From Terriglobia bacterium (GTDB lineage: Bacteria; Acidobacteriota; Terriglobia; Terriglobales; Acidobacteriaceae): a stretch of 64,000 nucleotides of DNA. A model generated the notes under the pieces. It searched no databases. It was not told where the DNA came from and was given only the letters and a program-made list of their open reading frames with translations. A program made the translations under genes and the position numbers. The DNA lies in NCBI GenBank assembly GCA_020073185.1, contig JAIQFT010000003.1, positions 1 to 64,000 on the forward strand, written 5' to 3'. Below are positions 54,363-61,740 of the stretch, one piece after another; position 1 is the stretch's first letter, and the number at the start of each line of letters is the position of its first letter.

Positions 54363-54932
54363 ATGGCGCGCGTTCCGGGCTTGGAGAAAAATCAGGCGCC
54401 CTGGCATTTGCGCTGGTTTTACGGCACCATGCGCAAGATGTTCGGCAAGGACCTTACGCCGGCAAAAATCCAGATGCGGGTACCCGGCATTGTCTGGGGC
54501 GGGATCGCCATGGAAACCGCCCTGGGACGAAAGCGGCGCGTGTCGTTGCGCCTTACGCAGTTGGCCAAGGTGCGCACCGCGGCGCGCGTCGGCTGTCCGT
54601 TTTGAGTGGACATCAATTCTGCCGTGGGCAGAAAAGCCGGCTTGTCCGACGACAAGTTGCTCGCCCTTCGCGGTGACGATCTGTCCGGACTCAGTGATGT
54701 CGAGCGCCTGGTCATTGAACTGGCGGACGCGATGGCAACCGCTCCGTCGAATGTGTCTGACGAACTGTACGAGCGCTTGCGCAGCCAGTTCTCGGTGGAG
54801 CAGTTGCTCGAGTTGGGAGCGCAGATCGCGTTTGAAAACTTCCGGGCGCGCCTGAACCGCGTCTTCGATGTGGGCAGCGACGAACTGTTTGAGCCCAACG
54901 TCACTTCCATCAGGGGCAGCACGGCGGCGTGA
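54363..54932 (+). CDS. AhpD/carboxymuconolactone-decarboxylase-like protein, probable selenoprotein (UGA at codon 81)
   Basis: 189 residues from the ATG at 54363 (GGAGG five bases before), reading through a TGA at 54603-54605. The two halves are in the same frame. The N-terminal half ends KVRTAARVGCPF and the C-terminal half starts VDINSAVGRKAGLSDDKL. Together they give CPF-UGA-VDIN, exactly where CMD/AhpD proteins have a redox CxxC. So the TGA is predicted to be selenocysteine (CxxU; Cys78, Sec81). A hairpin fitting a bacterial SECIS follows. The fold would be an all-helical peroxidase-type protein working on peroxides or disulfides. Known family members include Sec-containing relatives. A true stop or a sequencing error (TGA for TGC/TGT) is the alternative. 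Confidence 0.75.
54617..54633 (+). promoter_or_regulatory. putative bacterial SECIS element
   Basis: ttctgcc, loop gtg, ggcagaa: a perfect 7-bp stem with a 3-nt loop whose first base is G. The loop begins 18 bases after the UGA (54603-54605). Known bSECIS elements lie just downstream of the UGA within the coding frame, with a short apical loop that has a G at its first or second position; this fits. It is not proof of function. Confidence 0.65.
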
Positions 54933-54984
54933 CTCATCGCACGGTGAGCTGGGGAATCCTCCTCTTAGTTGAGCAACCTTGGCC

Positions 54985-55018
54985 GTGATGTTTGTCGGCA
55001 GCCGCCGGCAAACATCAC
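54985..55018. other. 34-nt hairpin directly before the CRISPR array
   Basis: gtgatgtttgtcggc pairs with gccggcaaacatcac, 15 bp with one G-U, around a 4-nt loop agcc. It ends one base before the first repeat (55020). No T-run follows on either strand. Lies at the crRNA 5' end of the array, where a leader or integration site is expected. Another long hairpin closes the array at 56183-56210. Confidence 0.8.
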
Positions 55019-55019
55019 C

Positions 55020-56178
55020 GCTAGGGTTGGCCGAGATTCACCGCTCAAGTACACTCGTCGCGGCCAAGCACCGCCTGCAGGCCATGCTAGGGTTGGCCGA
55101 GATTCACCGCTCAAGTACACTGCCATCCACGTCGGCAAGGACAAGGACATCGCTAGGGTTGGCCGAGATTCACCGCTCAAGTACACTCTTTCACGGCCGC
55201 AATGTGGGCCGCAGCCGGCTAGGGTTGGCCGAGATTCACCGCTCAAGTACACTTCCGCGGCAGCGCGCACCGCGCTGAGTTTCGCTAGGGTTGGCCGAGA
55301 TTCACCGCTCAAGTACACTCGTCGCGGCCAAGCACCGCCTGCAGATCATGCTAGGGTTGGCCGAGATTCACCGCTCAAGTACACTCCAGCAGCAATTTGT
55401 CGGTGATGGTTTGCGGCTAGGGTTGGCCGAGATTCACCGCTCAAGTACACTAAATCGCGCAGCGAGTCCTTGAGAGTTTTGGCTAGGGTTGGCCGAGATT
55501 CACCGCTCAAGTACACTGGCATGGGCGGAGTACTCGCGCCGTTGGGCGCTAGGGTTGGCCGAGATTCACCGCTCAAGTACACTTCGCGAATCTCGTTCCC
55601 GGCGTTGGAATCCGCTAGGGTTGGCCGAGATTCACCGCTCAAGTACACTCGGCCTCGAGGAAGGCGGTGCGGAGTGAAGGCTAGGGTTGGCCGAGATTCA
55701 CCGCTCAAGTACACTGCGCGGAACAAGGTCTCGATATCGTCCGTGGCTAGGGTTGGCCGAGATTCACCGCTCAAGTACACTCCAGGTCCAGGATGGCAAA
55801 CTCGAACTTCTTGCTAGGGTTGGCCGAGATTCACCGCTCAAGTACACTAGGTGAAAGCCGCGATGCTTGCGGAGAACAGCTAGGGTTGGCCGAGATTCAC
55901 CGCTCAAGTACACTATCACCTCCAGCGCGTCGGCAAAGGTTTGAGCTAGGGTTGGCCGAGATTCACCGCTCAAGTACACTGGCACGGGAGCGGCTACCCT
56001 GTCGATCGCTGCTAGGGTTGGCCGAGATTCACCGCTCAAGTACACTGTGACCGTAAAAACGTATTCCTCCGTTCCGGCTAGGGTTGGCCGAGATTCACCG
56101 CTCAAGTACACTCCGCAGCCAACCACCCCCAGCCGACGCTGAGCTAGGGTTGGCCGAGATTCACCGCTCAAGTACACT
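55020..56178 (+). CRISPR. type II-C CRISPR array, 18 repeats, 17 spacers
   Basis: Repeats of 36 nt, starting gctagggttggccgag and ending cgctcaagtacact, are identical in all 18 copies, including both terminal ones. Unit length is 66 except where spacer 12 (55782-55812) is 31 nt instead of 30. Repeat starts: 55020, 55086, 55152, 55218, 55284, 55350, 55416, 55482, 55548, 55614, 55680, 55746, 55813, 55879, 55945, 56011, 56077, 56143. Direction plus is set by the tracrRNA anti-repeat at 60931. Spacers 1 (55056-55085) and 5 (55320-55349) share 28 of 30 bases. Spacers are GC-rich; targets unknown. Confidence 0.98.
55027..55055 (+). promoter_or_regulatory. repeat-embedded promoter (one in each repeat)
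   Basis: In each repeat, ttggcc (repeat nt 8-13; -35-like, four of six consensus bases), 17 nt and tacact (repeat nt 31-36; -10-like, four of six) form a sigma70-type promoter. The expected start, about seven bases on, falls inside the spacer and would leave about 24 spacer bases in the crRNA. Known II-C systems (Neisseria) have a repeat-encoded -10 of this kind. The coordinates given are for repeat 1; the same holds in all 18. Confidence 0.6.
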
Positions 56179-56182
56179 TCGT

Positions 56183-56210
56183 CCCGCGTAAGCTCCTGAG
56201 CTTACGCGGG
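56183..56210. terminator. 12-bp hairpin between array and cas2
   Basis: cccgcgtaagct, loop cctg, agcttacgcggg: a perfect 12-bp stem. It lies four bases past the last repeat and 18 bases before the cas2 stop codon, so it could separate the two convergent transcripts. Neither strand has a T-run after the stem, so a classical intrinsic terminator is not certain. Confidence 0.55.
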
Positions 56211-56228
56211 ATTCGCTTCGTTCCTGGC

Positions 56229-56567
56229 TCAGAAAAGCAGCATCTGGCTCTGCGGTTCCTCCGGTTTGCGCGGCTTTCTTCCATAAAAAACTTCCATTTT
56301 CCCGAACTGATGATCGGTAACCGCGATCAGCCGCACCTGGCCCAGCGGCGGGACTGCGCTCCGCACGGTCTTACGGTGAGCCTCGGCGGCTTCTTCGCTC
56401 GGCAAATAACGCGCATACACCGAGAGCTGCAGCATCATGAAGCCATCCTTGAGCAGCGCCTTGCGGAAACGCGTGTAATTGCGCCGGTCTTCCTTGTCTT
56501 CCACCGGCAGGTCAAACATTGCCATCAGCCACATGGGACGAAACGCGGACAGCGGTTGCGGCAGCAT
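56229..56567 (-). CDS. cas2: CRISPR-associated endonuclease Cas2
   Basis: 112 residues taking the codon at 56567 as start (MLPQPLSAFRPMWLMAMFDL); an ATG at 56534 is an alternative. Short ferredoxin-like fold; Asp of the strand in MFDLPVEDK, then MMLQLSVYARYLPSEEAA and DHQFGKMEVFYGRKPRKPEE. With Cas1 it inserts new spacers; Cas2 is usually structural in the complex. The 56-base overlap with cas1 indicates coupling. Last gene of the operon, 50 bases from the array. Confidence 0.95.
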   Translation of the reverse strand: MLPQPLSAFRPMWLMAMFDLPVEDKEDRRNYTRFRKALLKDGFMMLQLSVYARYLPSEEAAEAHRKTVRSAVPPLGQVRLIAVTDHQFGKMEVFYGRKPRKPEEPQSQMLLF

Positions 56568-57462
56568 AGCTCACATCCGGAATTTCCATTGCGTTGCTTT
56601 CGCCCAGCAGGGCGCGCGCCAAACTGGTCGCCGCCTTGCCTGCGAGGTCGAACAAGCTTCTTTCTTCTCCCCCGGATTCATACCGTCGCTGGATTTCGCC
56701 GATCAGGCGCGCTTTGGCATGCTTGTCCAGCAGTTGAATCGGATCGTGGTCCTGGATCCAAAAATACACGGCGCGGTCCACCAGCGGGCGAAAGGGCTCC
56801 ATCAGGTCGTCGGCCAGGCAAAATGCGTCGTAACGGTTGTGATGCTTGAGTCCGAACGACGGGTGCAGCCCTGCGGCGCACACCGCCCTCGCCACCATGG
56901 CACGCAGCACCGCGTAGCCGTAATTCAGATGGCTATTCTGGTCCGGCCCCTCGCTGCCGCGCCGGAATTTCGCATCGGCGAACAGAAGCGGCCAATAACG
57001 CCGCGACGCCTGCGACTCCAGTTGGCCGGCATCGCCGGAGCGGACCCGTTCCGCCATCGCCAACAGCCCGCCATCGTGGCCGTGCAGCTCCTCCAACAAG
57101 CGGCCCTGGTTGCGAATCTTGGCGCGCACAATCTGCTGCCACAGCCGCTTGCGCAACGGCAGCGACGCCAGTGCCTGTTTGGCGAACCGCTCCGCCTGCG
57201 TGCCGTGCGCCTGCACCGGGAGCATCATGGCGACCGGCAGATATTTCTGATCGCAGATCACCACCGATCCACCCAATTCCGCCACCCCGGCAATCACCGC
57301 CTGCGTCATCAGCACCCGCGGATGCGAGATGACCAGCACGGCGATCTCCGAGAGCGGTGTCGTAATCGCCGCCGCCCCGCCTTCCGGCTCGATCACAAGC
57401 TGCGCATTGCGCACGTGCAGCGTCGCCGCCGTTTCCGAGATGTCAATGATGCGGTCAGTCAT
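56512..57462 (-). CDS. cas1: CRISPR-associated integrase Cas1 (type II)
   Basis: 316 residues from the ATG at 57462 (MTDRIIDISETAATLHVRNA), which overlaps the cas9 stop by eight bases. N-terminal beta domain, then the alpha catalytic part with LNYGYAVLRAMVARAVCAAG, the metal His in GLHPSFGLKHHNRYDAFCLA and the Asp in LADDLMEPFRPLVDRAVYF. Integrates spacers with Cas2. No csn2 or cas4 gene is next to it, as in subtype II-C. Confidence 0.96.
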   Translation of the reverse strand: MTDRIIDISETAATLHVRNAQLVIEPEGGAAAITTPLSEIAVLVISHPRVLMTQAVIAGVAELGGSVVICDQKYLPVAMMLPVQAHGTQAERFAKQALASLPLRKRLWQQIVRAKIRNQGRLLEELHGHDGGLLAMAERVRSGDAGQLESQASRRYWPLLFADAKFRRGSEGPDQNSHLNYGYAVLRAMVARAVCAAGLHPSFGLKHHNRYDAFCLADDLMEPFRPLVDRAVYFWIQDHDPIQLLDKHAKARLIGEIQRRYESGGEERSLFDLAGKAATSLARALLGESNAMEIPDVSYAAATAVRVSSHVADGNV

Positions 57463-60400
57463 AAGCGTAGTGCGGCTGTCCCAACATGAGGGGATCGACC
57501 GCGATTTTTCGGCAGTTCGCAACCCGTAGCTGGTCCACAGAACGAATGCGAATCAATTCGCTACCCTGTCCCTTTCGAAAATCCTTGAAAGAAACCCTTT
57601 TCAGATCTTCTAGTCTCCTTGCCTCCGAATGCCGTACGAGGTCGATCTCGACATCCCCACTGGCTTCTTCACTAATGGTCCTCACAATGAACAGATCTTT
57701 TCGTCTTCCACCCGAATCGTCCATTTCCACCGTGTCTCCTGGCATAAGTGAAAACAGAAACTCGGATTCAAGCCGTCTCGGTGCATCATCATGCGGCCAC
57801 GAATGTCGCACTAAGTTGTCTTTGCTCTTCGTTTCTTTCAGGTCCTGCCACCTATCTAGTGCGTCTTTGCGGCTGACCACGCCCGGACTGTCCCACTTCT
57901 CGCGCCGATTCTCGTCTCGCACGATAAAGATCGGAATGTGGTGGTTTTCGGCCAGGGACACATTTCGTTCCCGAACTCCGTTTGCCACCGTTACAACTCT
58001 GACTGGCACGTGAATTCGCACCTTGCGAATCGGGATTTCCTCACCTTTCTTCGTTCGAAGTGCGGGTGGAGAATCCTTGAATTTCTTCGGGTCGCCGATC
58101 TCGGATAACTTTGCCTTTACAGCAGCCGCTATAGCGCCGTCTACGATCAACTTCTCTGCATTGATCTGAGCTGCGGTCAACTCCCAAACGAATTTGCGCT
58201 TATGGACCTCTTGCCGTTTCAATCCTCTTGCCACAGCATATGTATTAGCGTCGTCAATCTTGCCGTTCAGTTTCCGTTTGGGCCTGTGAGACACCTTAAG
58301 AGCCGACACCTCGGCCTCGATGCTCGACACGAAATCCTGCCAGGGTGCCTCTACGTATCGTGACGTGACTCTCTCCGCGCCCCGCGCCCCATGGAAAGCG
58401 GCTGCCGCACCACTCATACGCTGCACCACCCCTTGGCTCGTCAGCGCAATTACTACAGCGTCGATCGCATGATGGCGATGGTCGCTTCGTTTTGCCGGCT
58501 GATTTGGCCTCGGTTTCGGAAACAAGTGCCGAACGACAGCCTCCAATTGCCAAGCCCGCCGCAAGGCAGCGGTACTGATGCCGGTCGACACATACACCCG
58601 TCGTACTCGCCTCTTTGTTCCCGCCAACGAATCCAACATCTCTTCGTCACGACCGCCATAAAGAGCACCTACGTAATCCGCCGCCAACGTGCTAGCGTAA
58701 CGTGTATCGTTCAACGCTCGTGCGGAGAACTTTTCCAGTTCTTCCTCCGTCGTGATCTGGAACCGGCGTAGCTTTTCGCGGTTTCCCATTTTGCGCACCC
58801 GTTCCAGAATTCCGTCCCACTCATTGGAGGGACCACAGGCTTCGAAAGGCGTCCATCCAGCTTTGTACTTTCGGTTGAACTCCGCATCGCACAACGTCTT
58901 GTTCTGGAATGAATCGTCGGCAAAGCGCCGCTTCGGCAGTATGTGCTCCACATCGAAGCGTGGCGGCGATCCAAACAAGTCGGAGAACGCGATGCTTTTA
59001 CCCGTGTAGGGGCATATTCCCTTGCACTCCTCCCATAGTTTAAGTTTCTCTATTTCAGCGCCGCATTCTCTCCAGAGCCGCACTTTCTCAATGTCTGCGG
59101 GCTTAACCTGCTCCTCGTCGATGCCGAGCTTGATAGAAATTAGCTTCCGTAGCCTCTTGCGCTCTGTTGCATCTCGCTCCATGCGCTCATTTTCCAGCCG
59201 GCGTTGCTCCATGTTCCGTTTCAAATCGCGCGCCAACTCGATTCGAATCTCACGTGGTTTCTTCCCGAATTTGCGGATGATTGCGTTTACCGTCTTGCGC
59301 AACTCGGTCAGCGCGCGCCTCACGGCAGGGTTGGGAACATGCGGCAAAACATCACATAGCGGTGGAAGAAAGTCGTGTTTCTCATTACCAGAAAAACTAT
59401 TTCCGTAGCGATCCTCTTCCGCCGTCTTGAACGGCACCCCTCTCTCCATCAGCGGCAGAAGCTTCCTCAGCGCCTCCAACGATAGTTTGGAATATCCATC
59501 CTCTGCTTCTTTGCTGGCAAGCATCCGCGCCTGGTCCGCTGATAGCCCTAGTCGCTGTTGGGCCCACTCGACCAGCTTGGGCCCATCCTGCTCGTCCATC
59601 CACCGTTGTACGATTTCGTTTTTTTGATTATCCGTGAATTCCTTCCACCCACTGCCAAACACTTGGCGCATGTGCGAGGCTGTGCGGTTTCCCTTGACCT
59701 TTCGCTCTGGGTTCAACTTTCCGGCAGCGCGCTCCAAATTCAGGTGGGCTCCTCCGGAGATGCCGAGAAAATCACGAATTTGGCGGCATGACATCTCGGC
59801 TCTTCGTCCCAACTCATCCGCCAGTTTCGACCGATCTTCAGACGAAAGTTCCCACTCATCCAAACCGTCGATGACCGTGATGTCATTCACCTTCTGGAGC
59901 ACCCGAAATTGCTGCGCTTCGAGGCAGCTCGTCGGCGCACGCCTCTTGGTTCGCTCCAACCGGCATCGGCCGATCAGGTGTTTGTTTGTTGCCACGGGCC
60001 GCTGGTAAAAAAGGAGACGGTAAACGCGGCCCTTGAATCTCGCGTCACCCAGAAGTTCTTGCCAGTCTGCGTACTCGGCCTGATTGTCCCAAATTGCCTC
60101 GAATTCATGTTTGAACATCTGGCGTGCCGTGTACTCGCCCCGAACGCGCCGTTCCAGCGGGTTGCAGTTAGCGAAATACTCGCCGAGGGTCCGGGCGTTT
60201 TTGTCCTTCATTCGCCGATCCAGGTCCGCGATCCCAGCCAGCACCCTGCCGGTTTCCTCTTCAGCATTAGCCGGTTCCTGGAGAGTGCGTTTTGAGCGTT
60301 TGCGTGGCGACGCTGCCCCTTCAACAGCTCCCTCAGTCCGCCCACGTCCTGCCTTCCGATTGCTCTCGTAACCGCGTCGCTGCCCAAGACTGTAAAGTGC

Positions 60401-60883
60401 CCTGCCAAGTTCCTCGGGTTCAAGGCGATGATCCAGCGCACGAGCCCGAAGGAGATAAGGCATCACATGTTCGACTTGCTGCACCTCCGGATACCAGGCA
60501 CGAACGCGCCTCAGCAGTTCGTGATCCAGACCCTTCTTTTCCTTGCTGCGGGCGGGTCCATGCAGTATTTCTTGACGGACTTCTGGCGAAGTGCGCCGGC
60601 CAGTGCTCGCACCCGGGAGTAACCCTTTGAATTGCAGCAGGGCGAACAATTCTGACTGCCTTGCTGCGCGGCGCCGCGTTTGCCGCCGCTGCAAACGTGC
60701 GCGGCGCCGCTCTGCGGCGTTCGACGAATCGGTTCTCCCGACAGCAAACTTGACGGGATCTGCTCCCGCCTCAAACACGCGAACGCCGATGCCACACACT
60801 CTTTTCCTGTCCGCACCGACAGCTGCCCACCCCAATGAGCGCGTTCCAAGGTCAAGGCCCAAGATGTAGTCTTCGTTAGCCAT
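57455..60883 (-). CDS. cas9: CRISPR effector nuclease Cas9, subtype II-C
   Basis: 1142 residues from the ATG at 60883 (MANEDYILGLDLGTRSLGW), which has GGAG six bases upstream; an ATG at 60895 would add four. RuvC-I Asp11 in GLDLGTRSLGW; Arg-rich bridge helix AERRRARLQRRQTRRRAARQ; RuvC-II Glu549 in REIRIELARDLKR; HNH with His647 in FDVEHILPKRRFADDSFQN and its later Asn residues; RuvC-III His805/Asp808 in HHAIDAVVIALTSQG. It cuts target DNA guided by crRNA-tracrRNA. The PAM-reading C-terminus has no motif that I can read. Long for II-C (many are about 1000-1100). The gene's AT-rich stretches differ from the window average, which suggests transfer. Confidence 0.97.
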   Translation of the reverse strand: MANEDYILGLDLGTRSLGWAAVGADRKRVCGIGVRVFEAGADPVKFAVGRTDSSNAAERRRARLQRRQTRRRAARQSELFALLQFKGLLPGASTGRRTSPEVRQEILHGPARSKEKKGLDHELLRRVRAWYPEVQQVEHVMPYLLRARALDHRLEPEELGRALYSLGQRRGYESNRKAGRGRTEGAVEGAASPRKRSKRTLQEPANAEEETGRVLAGIADLDRRMKDKNARTLGEYFANCNPLERRVRGEYTARQMFKHEFEAIWDNQAEYADWQELLGDARFKGRVYRLLFYQRPVATNKHLIGRCRLERTKRRAPTSCLEAQQFRVLQKVNDITVIDGLDEWELSSEDRSKLADELGRRAEMSCRQIRDFLGISGGAHLNLERAAGKLNPERKVKGNRTASHMRQVFGSGWKEFTDNQKNEIVQRWMDEQDGPKLVEWAQQRLGLSADQARMLASKEAEDGYSKLSLEALRKLLPLMERGVPFKTAEEDRYGNSFSGNEKHDFLPPLCDVLPHVPNPAVRRALTELRKTVNAIIRKFGKKPREIRIELARDLKRNMEQRRLENERMERDATERKRLRKLISIKLGIDEEQVKPADIEKVRLWRECGAEIEKLKLWEECKGICPYTGKSIAFSDLFGSPPRFDVEHILPKRRFADDSFQNKTLCDAEFNRKYKAGWTPFEACGPSNEWDGILERVRKMGNREKLRRFQITTEEELEKFSARALNDTRYASTLAADYVGALYGGRDEEMLDSLAGTKRRVRRVYVSTGISTAALRRAWQLEAVVRHLFPKPRPNQPAKRSDHRHHAIDAVVIALTSQGVVQRMSGAAAAFHGARGAERVTSRYVEAPWQDFVSSIEAEVSALKVSHRPKRKLNGKIDDANTYAVARGLKRQEVHKRKFVWELTAAQINAEKLIVDGAIAAAVKAKLSEIGDPKKFKDSPPALRTKKGEEIPIRKVRIHVPVRVVTVANGVRERNVSLAENHHIPIFIVRDENRREKWDSPGVVSRKDALDRWQDLKETKSKDNLVRHSWPHDDAPRRLESEFLFSLMPGDTVEMDDSGGRRKDLFIVRTISEEASGDVEIDLVRHSEARRLEDLKRVSFKDFRKGQGSELIRIRSVDQLRVANCRKIAVDPLMLGQPHYAYD

Positions 60884-60894
60884 GAATAACTCCA

Positions 60895-60923
60895 TTGACG
60901 GGAATGAGGTCGAGCAGTATCCT
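60895..60923 (+). promoter_or_regulatory. putative tracrRNA promoter
   Basis: ttgacg (60895-60900; five of six -35 bases), 17-nt spacer (60901-60917), tatcct (60918-60923; four of six -10 bases). A start seven bases later falls at 60930-60931, the first base of the anti-repeat. The promoter overlaps the 5' untranslated region of cas9, on the other strand. Confidence 0.7.
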
Positions 60924-60930
60924 TCTCCGC

Positions 60931-61033
60931 AGTGTACTTGAGCGGCGATTGCTCGACTAATCTTAGTAAGCTTTCGTCGTGAGGCGACGCTTTTAAGCGA
61001 CCTCTGAACGCCCCTGCGGGGGCGTTCGTATTT
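60931..61033 (+). ncRNA. tracrRNA of the type II-C system
   Basis: The first 15 bases (agtgtacttgagcgg) are perfectly complementary to repeat nt 22-36. The stretch ctaatcttagt at 60957-60967 pairs with repeat nt 1-11, including four G-U pairs; the middle part forms an imperfect bulge. After the anti-repeat come a hairpin (cgtcg-tgagg-cgacg, 60975-60989) and a GC-rich hairpin (gaacgcccc-tgcg-ggggcgttc, 61006-61027) that is followed by gtattt and may terminate it. The gene is divergent from cas9, 48 bases from its start. Confidence 0.9.
61006..61033 (+). terminator. tracrRNA terminator-like hairpin
   Basis: gaacgcccc / ggggcgttc stem of nine pairs with loop tgcg at 61006-61027, followed by gtattt. 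The T-run is short, so Rho-independent termination is plausible but not strong. Confidence 0.55.
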
Positions 61034-61070
61034 CCGAACAACCGACTACGAACTGCGGACTACCGCCAAC

Positions 61071-61151
61071 TCTTCCCAAAACGGGAATCACTCACTCACA
61101 ATTTCTGTTTTTCCGGTTGCTTGTCACAGACATCTCCTCCCCAACCCGCTA
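61071..61151. repeat. dispersed intergenic repeat, copy B
   Basis: Shares tcttcccaaaacggga, tcactcacaatttc, cggttgcttgtcacagacat and ctccccaacccgct with the copy at 17821-17906. It begins about 40 bases after the tracrRNA hairpin, and is preceded by actacgaactgcggactacc tandem-type sequence. Confidence 0.7.
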
Positions 61152-61634
61152 TCCTGATCTTGCGCACAATGCGCCGAGGTGGTTGTGTTGATCACAGCCG
61201 CTGTTTAGTTCTTTGACAACTTGAGGCGCTTAGCAGGCGTGAGGCACGAAGTGCCGAGAGCCTGTTGCCGAAATCCTCAGGCCGTAGGCCCAAGGAACTC
61301 TTGTTACCCACTTGGTTATCATTGCAGATGAAATTTCGGGCCGCAGAAGTTACCCTTTCGGTTAACGAAGCCGCCTCCGGTAACCTACGGTTACCGTCGG
61401 CATACCGTGGAGATTTGTCAGGTATCGAGGCTACCGCGCCGCCGCAACTGCTTCTTGCCGTGAGCCTTGCGCCGTGAACCTTGCTCCTGGATAGGGGGGA
61501 GGGGGTCTGCAATACCCATTCGAGAGGGTTAATACCTCAAGAGTTACTGCGACGCCGAGACACACGCTCAAGGGCGAACGCGCTCCAGCAACTCATGATG
61601 AGCGAACGCGTCAGTAGGGCAGTTTCAGAATTGG
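61152..61634. other. gene-free region rich in small palindromes
   Basis: About 480 bases with no convincing coding sequence between the tracrRNA locus and the epimerase. It has serial palindromes: caggcgtgaggcacgaagtg followed by ccgagagcctg (61234-61264), ggccgtaggcc near 61280, gttaccctttcggttaac (61348-61366), and ccggtaacctacggttaccg (61377-61396). One could fold it as a multi-stem RNA. No tRNA-like shape was found. Function unknown. Confidence 0.55.
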
Positions 61635-61729
61635 TGTAGCCGCGAGAGCAAACACCGAGACCCCTCGACTCGGGCTTCCCGCGCCGGAAAAAACGCGCGG
61701 GAGCACTCCCTCGCTCGGCATCGGCCACA
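61635..61729 (-). repeat. MITE-like repeat, copy 3 of 3 (inverted)
   Basis: Inverted relative to the copies at 41793 and 51530: tgtagccgcgaga at the left, gagcactccctcgctcggca at the right, with tcgactcgggcttcccgcg and ggaaaaaacgcgcgggag inside. Preceded by agtttcagaattggtg, the same flank as the others. Directly downstream of the epimerase gene's stop codon. Confidence 0.75.
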
Positions 61730-61740
61730 GAGAAACGGCT

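Noticed and set aside
54606-54932. A separate short gene beginning with GTG at 54606
   Set aside because: It is in the same frame as the preceding half of one protein, has no ribosome site, and begins directly after the Cys-Pro-Phe of the redox motif; reading through TGA explains both halves better.
54933-54984. An AT-rich CRISPR leader left of the array
   Set aside because: Only about 50 bases separate the selenoprotein stop from the hairpin, and they are not AT-rich.
54969-55406. Open frames with repeated SGESRPTLA or ARVGRDSPLKYT peptides across the array
   Set aside because: They are CRISPR repeats read as protein; the 66-base period (a multiple of three) keeps frames open artificially.
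55764-56177. A repeat protein with YLSGESRPTLA units
   Set aside because: Same cause: translation of the CRISPR array in the reverse frame.
56183-56210. A strong Rho-independent terminator
   Set aside because: The stem is perfect but no T-run follows on either strand; I list it only as a possible terminator.
60895-60895. ATG four codons upstream as the cas9 start
   Set aside because: The next in-frame ATG at 60883 has GGAG six bases upstream and opens the conserved MANEDYILGLDLGT; the earlier one has no ribosome site of its own.
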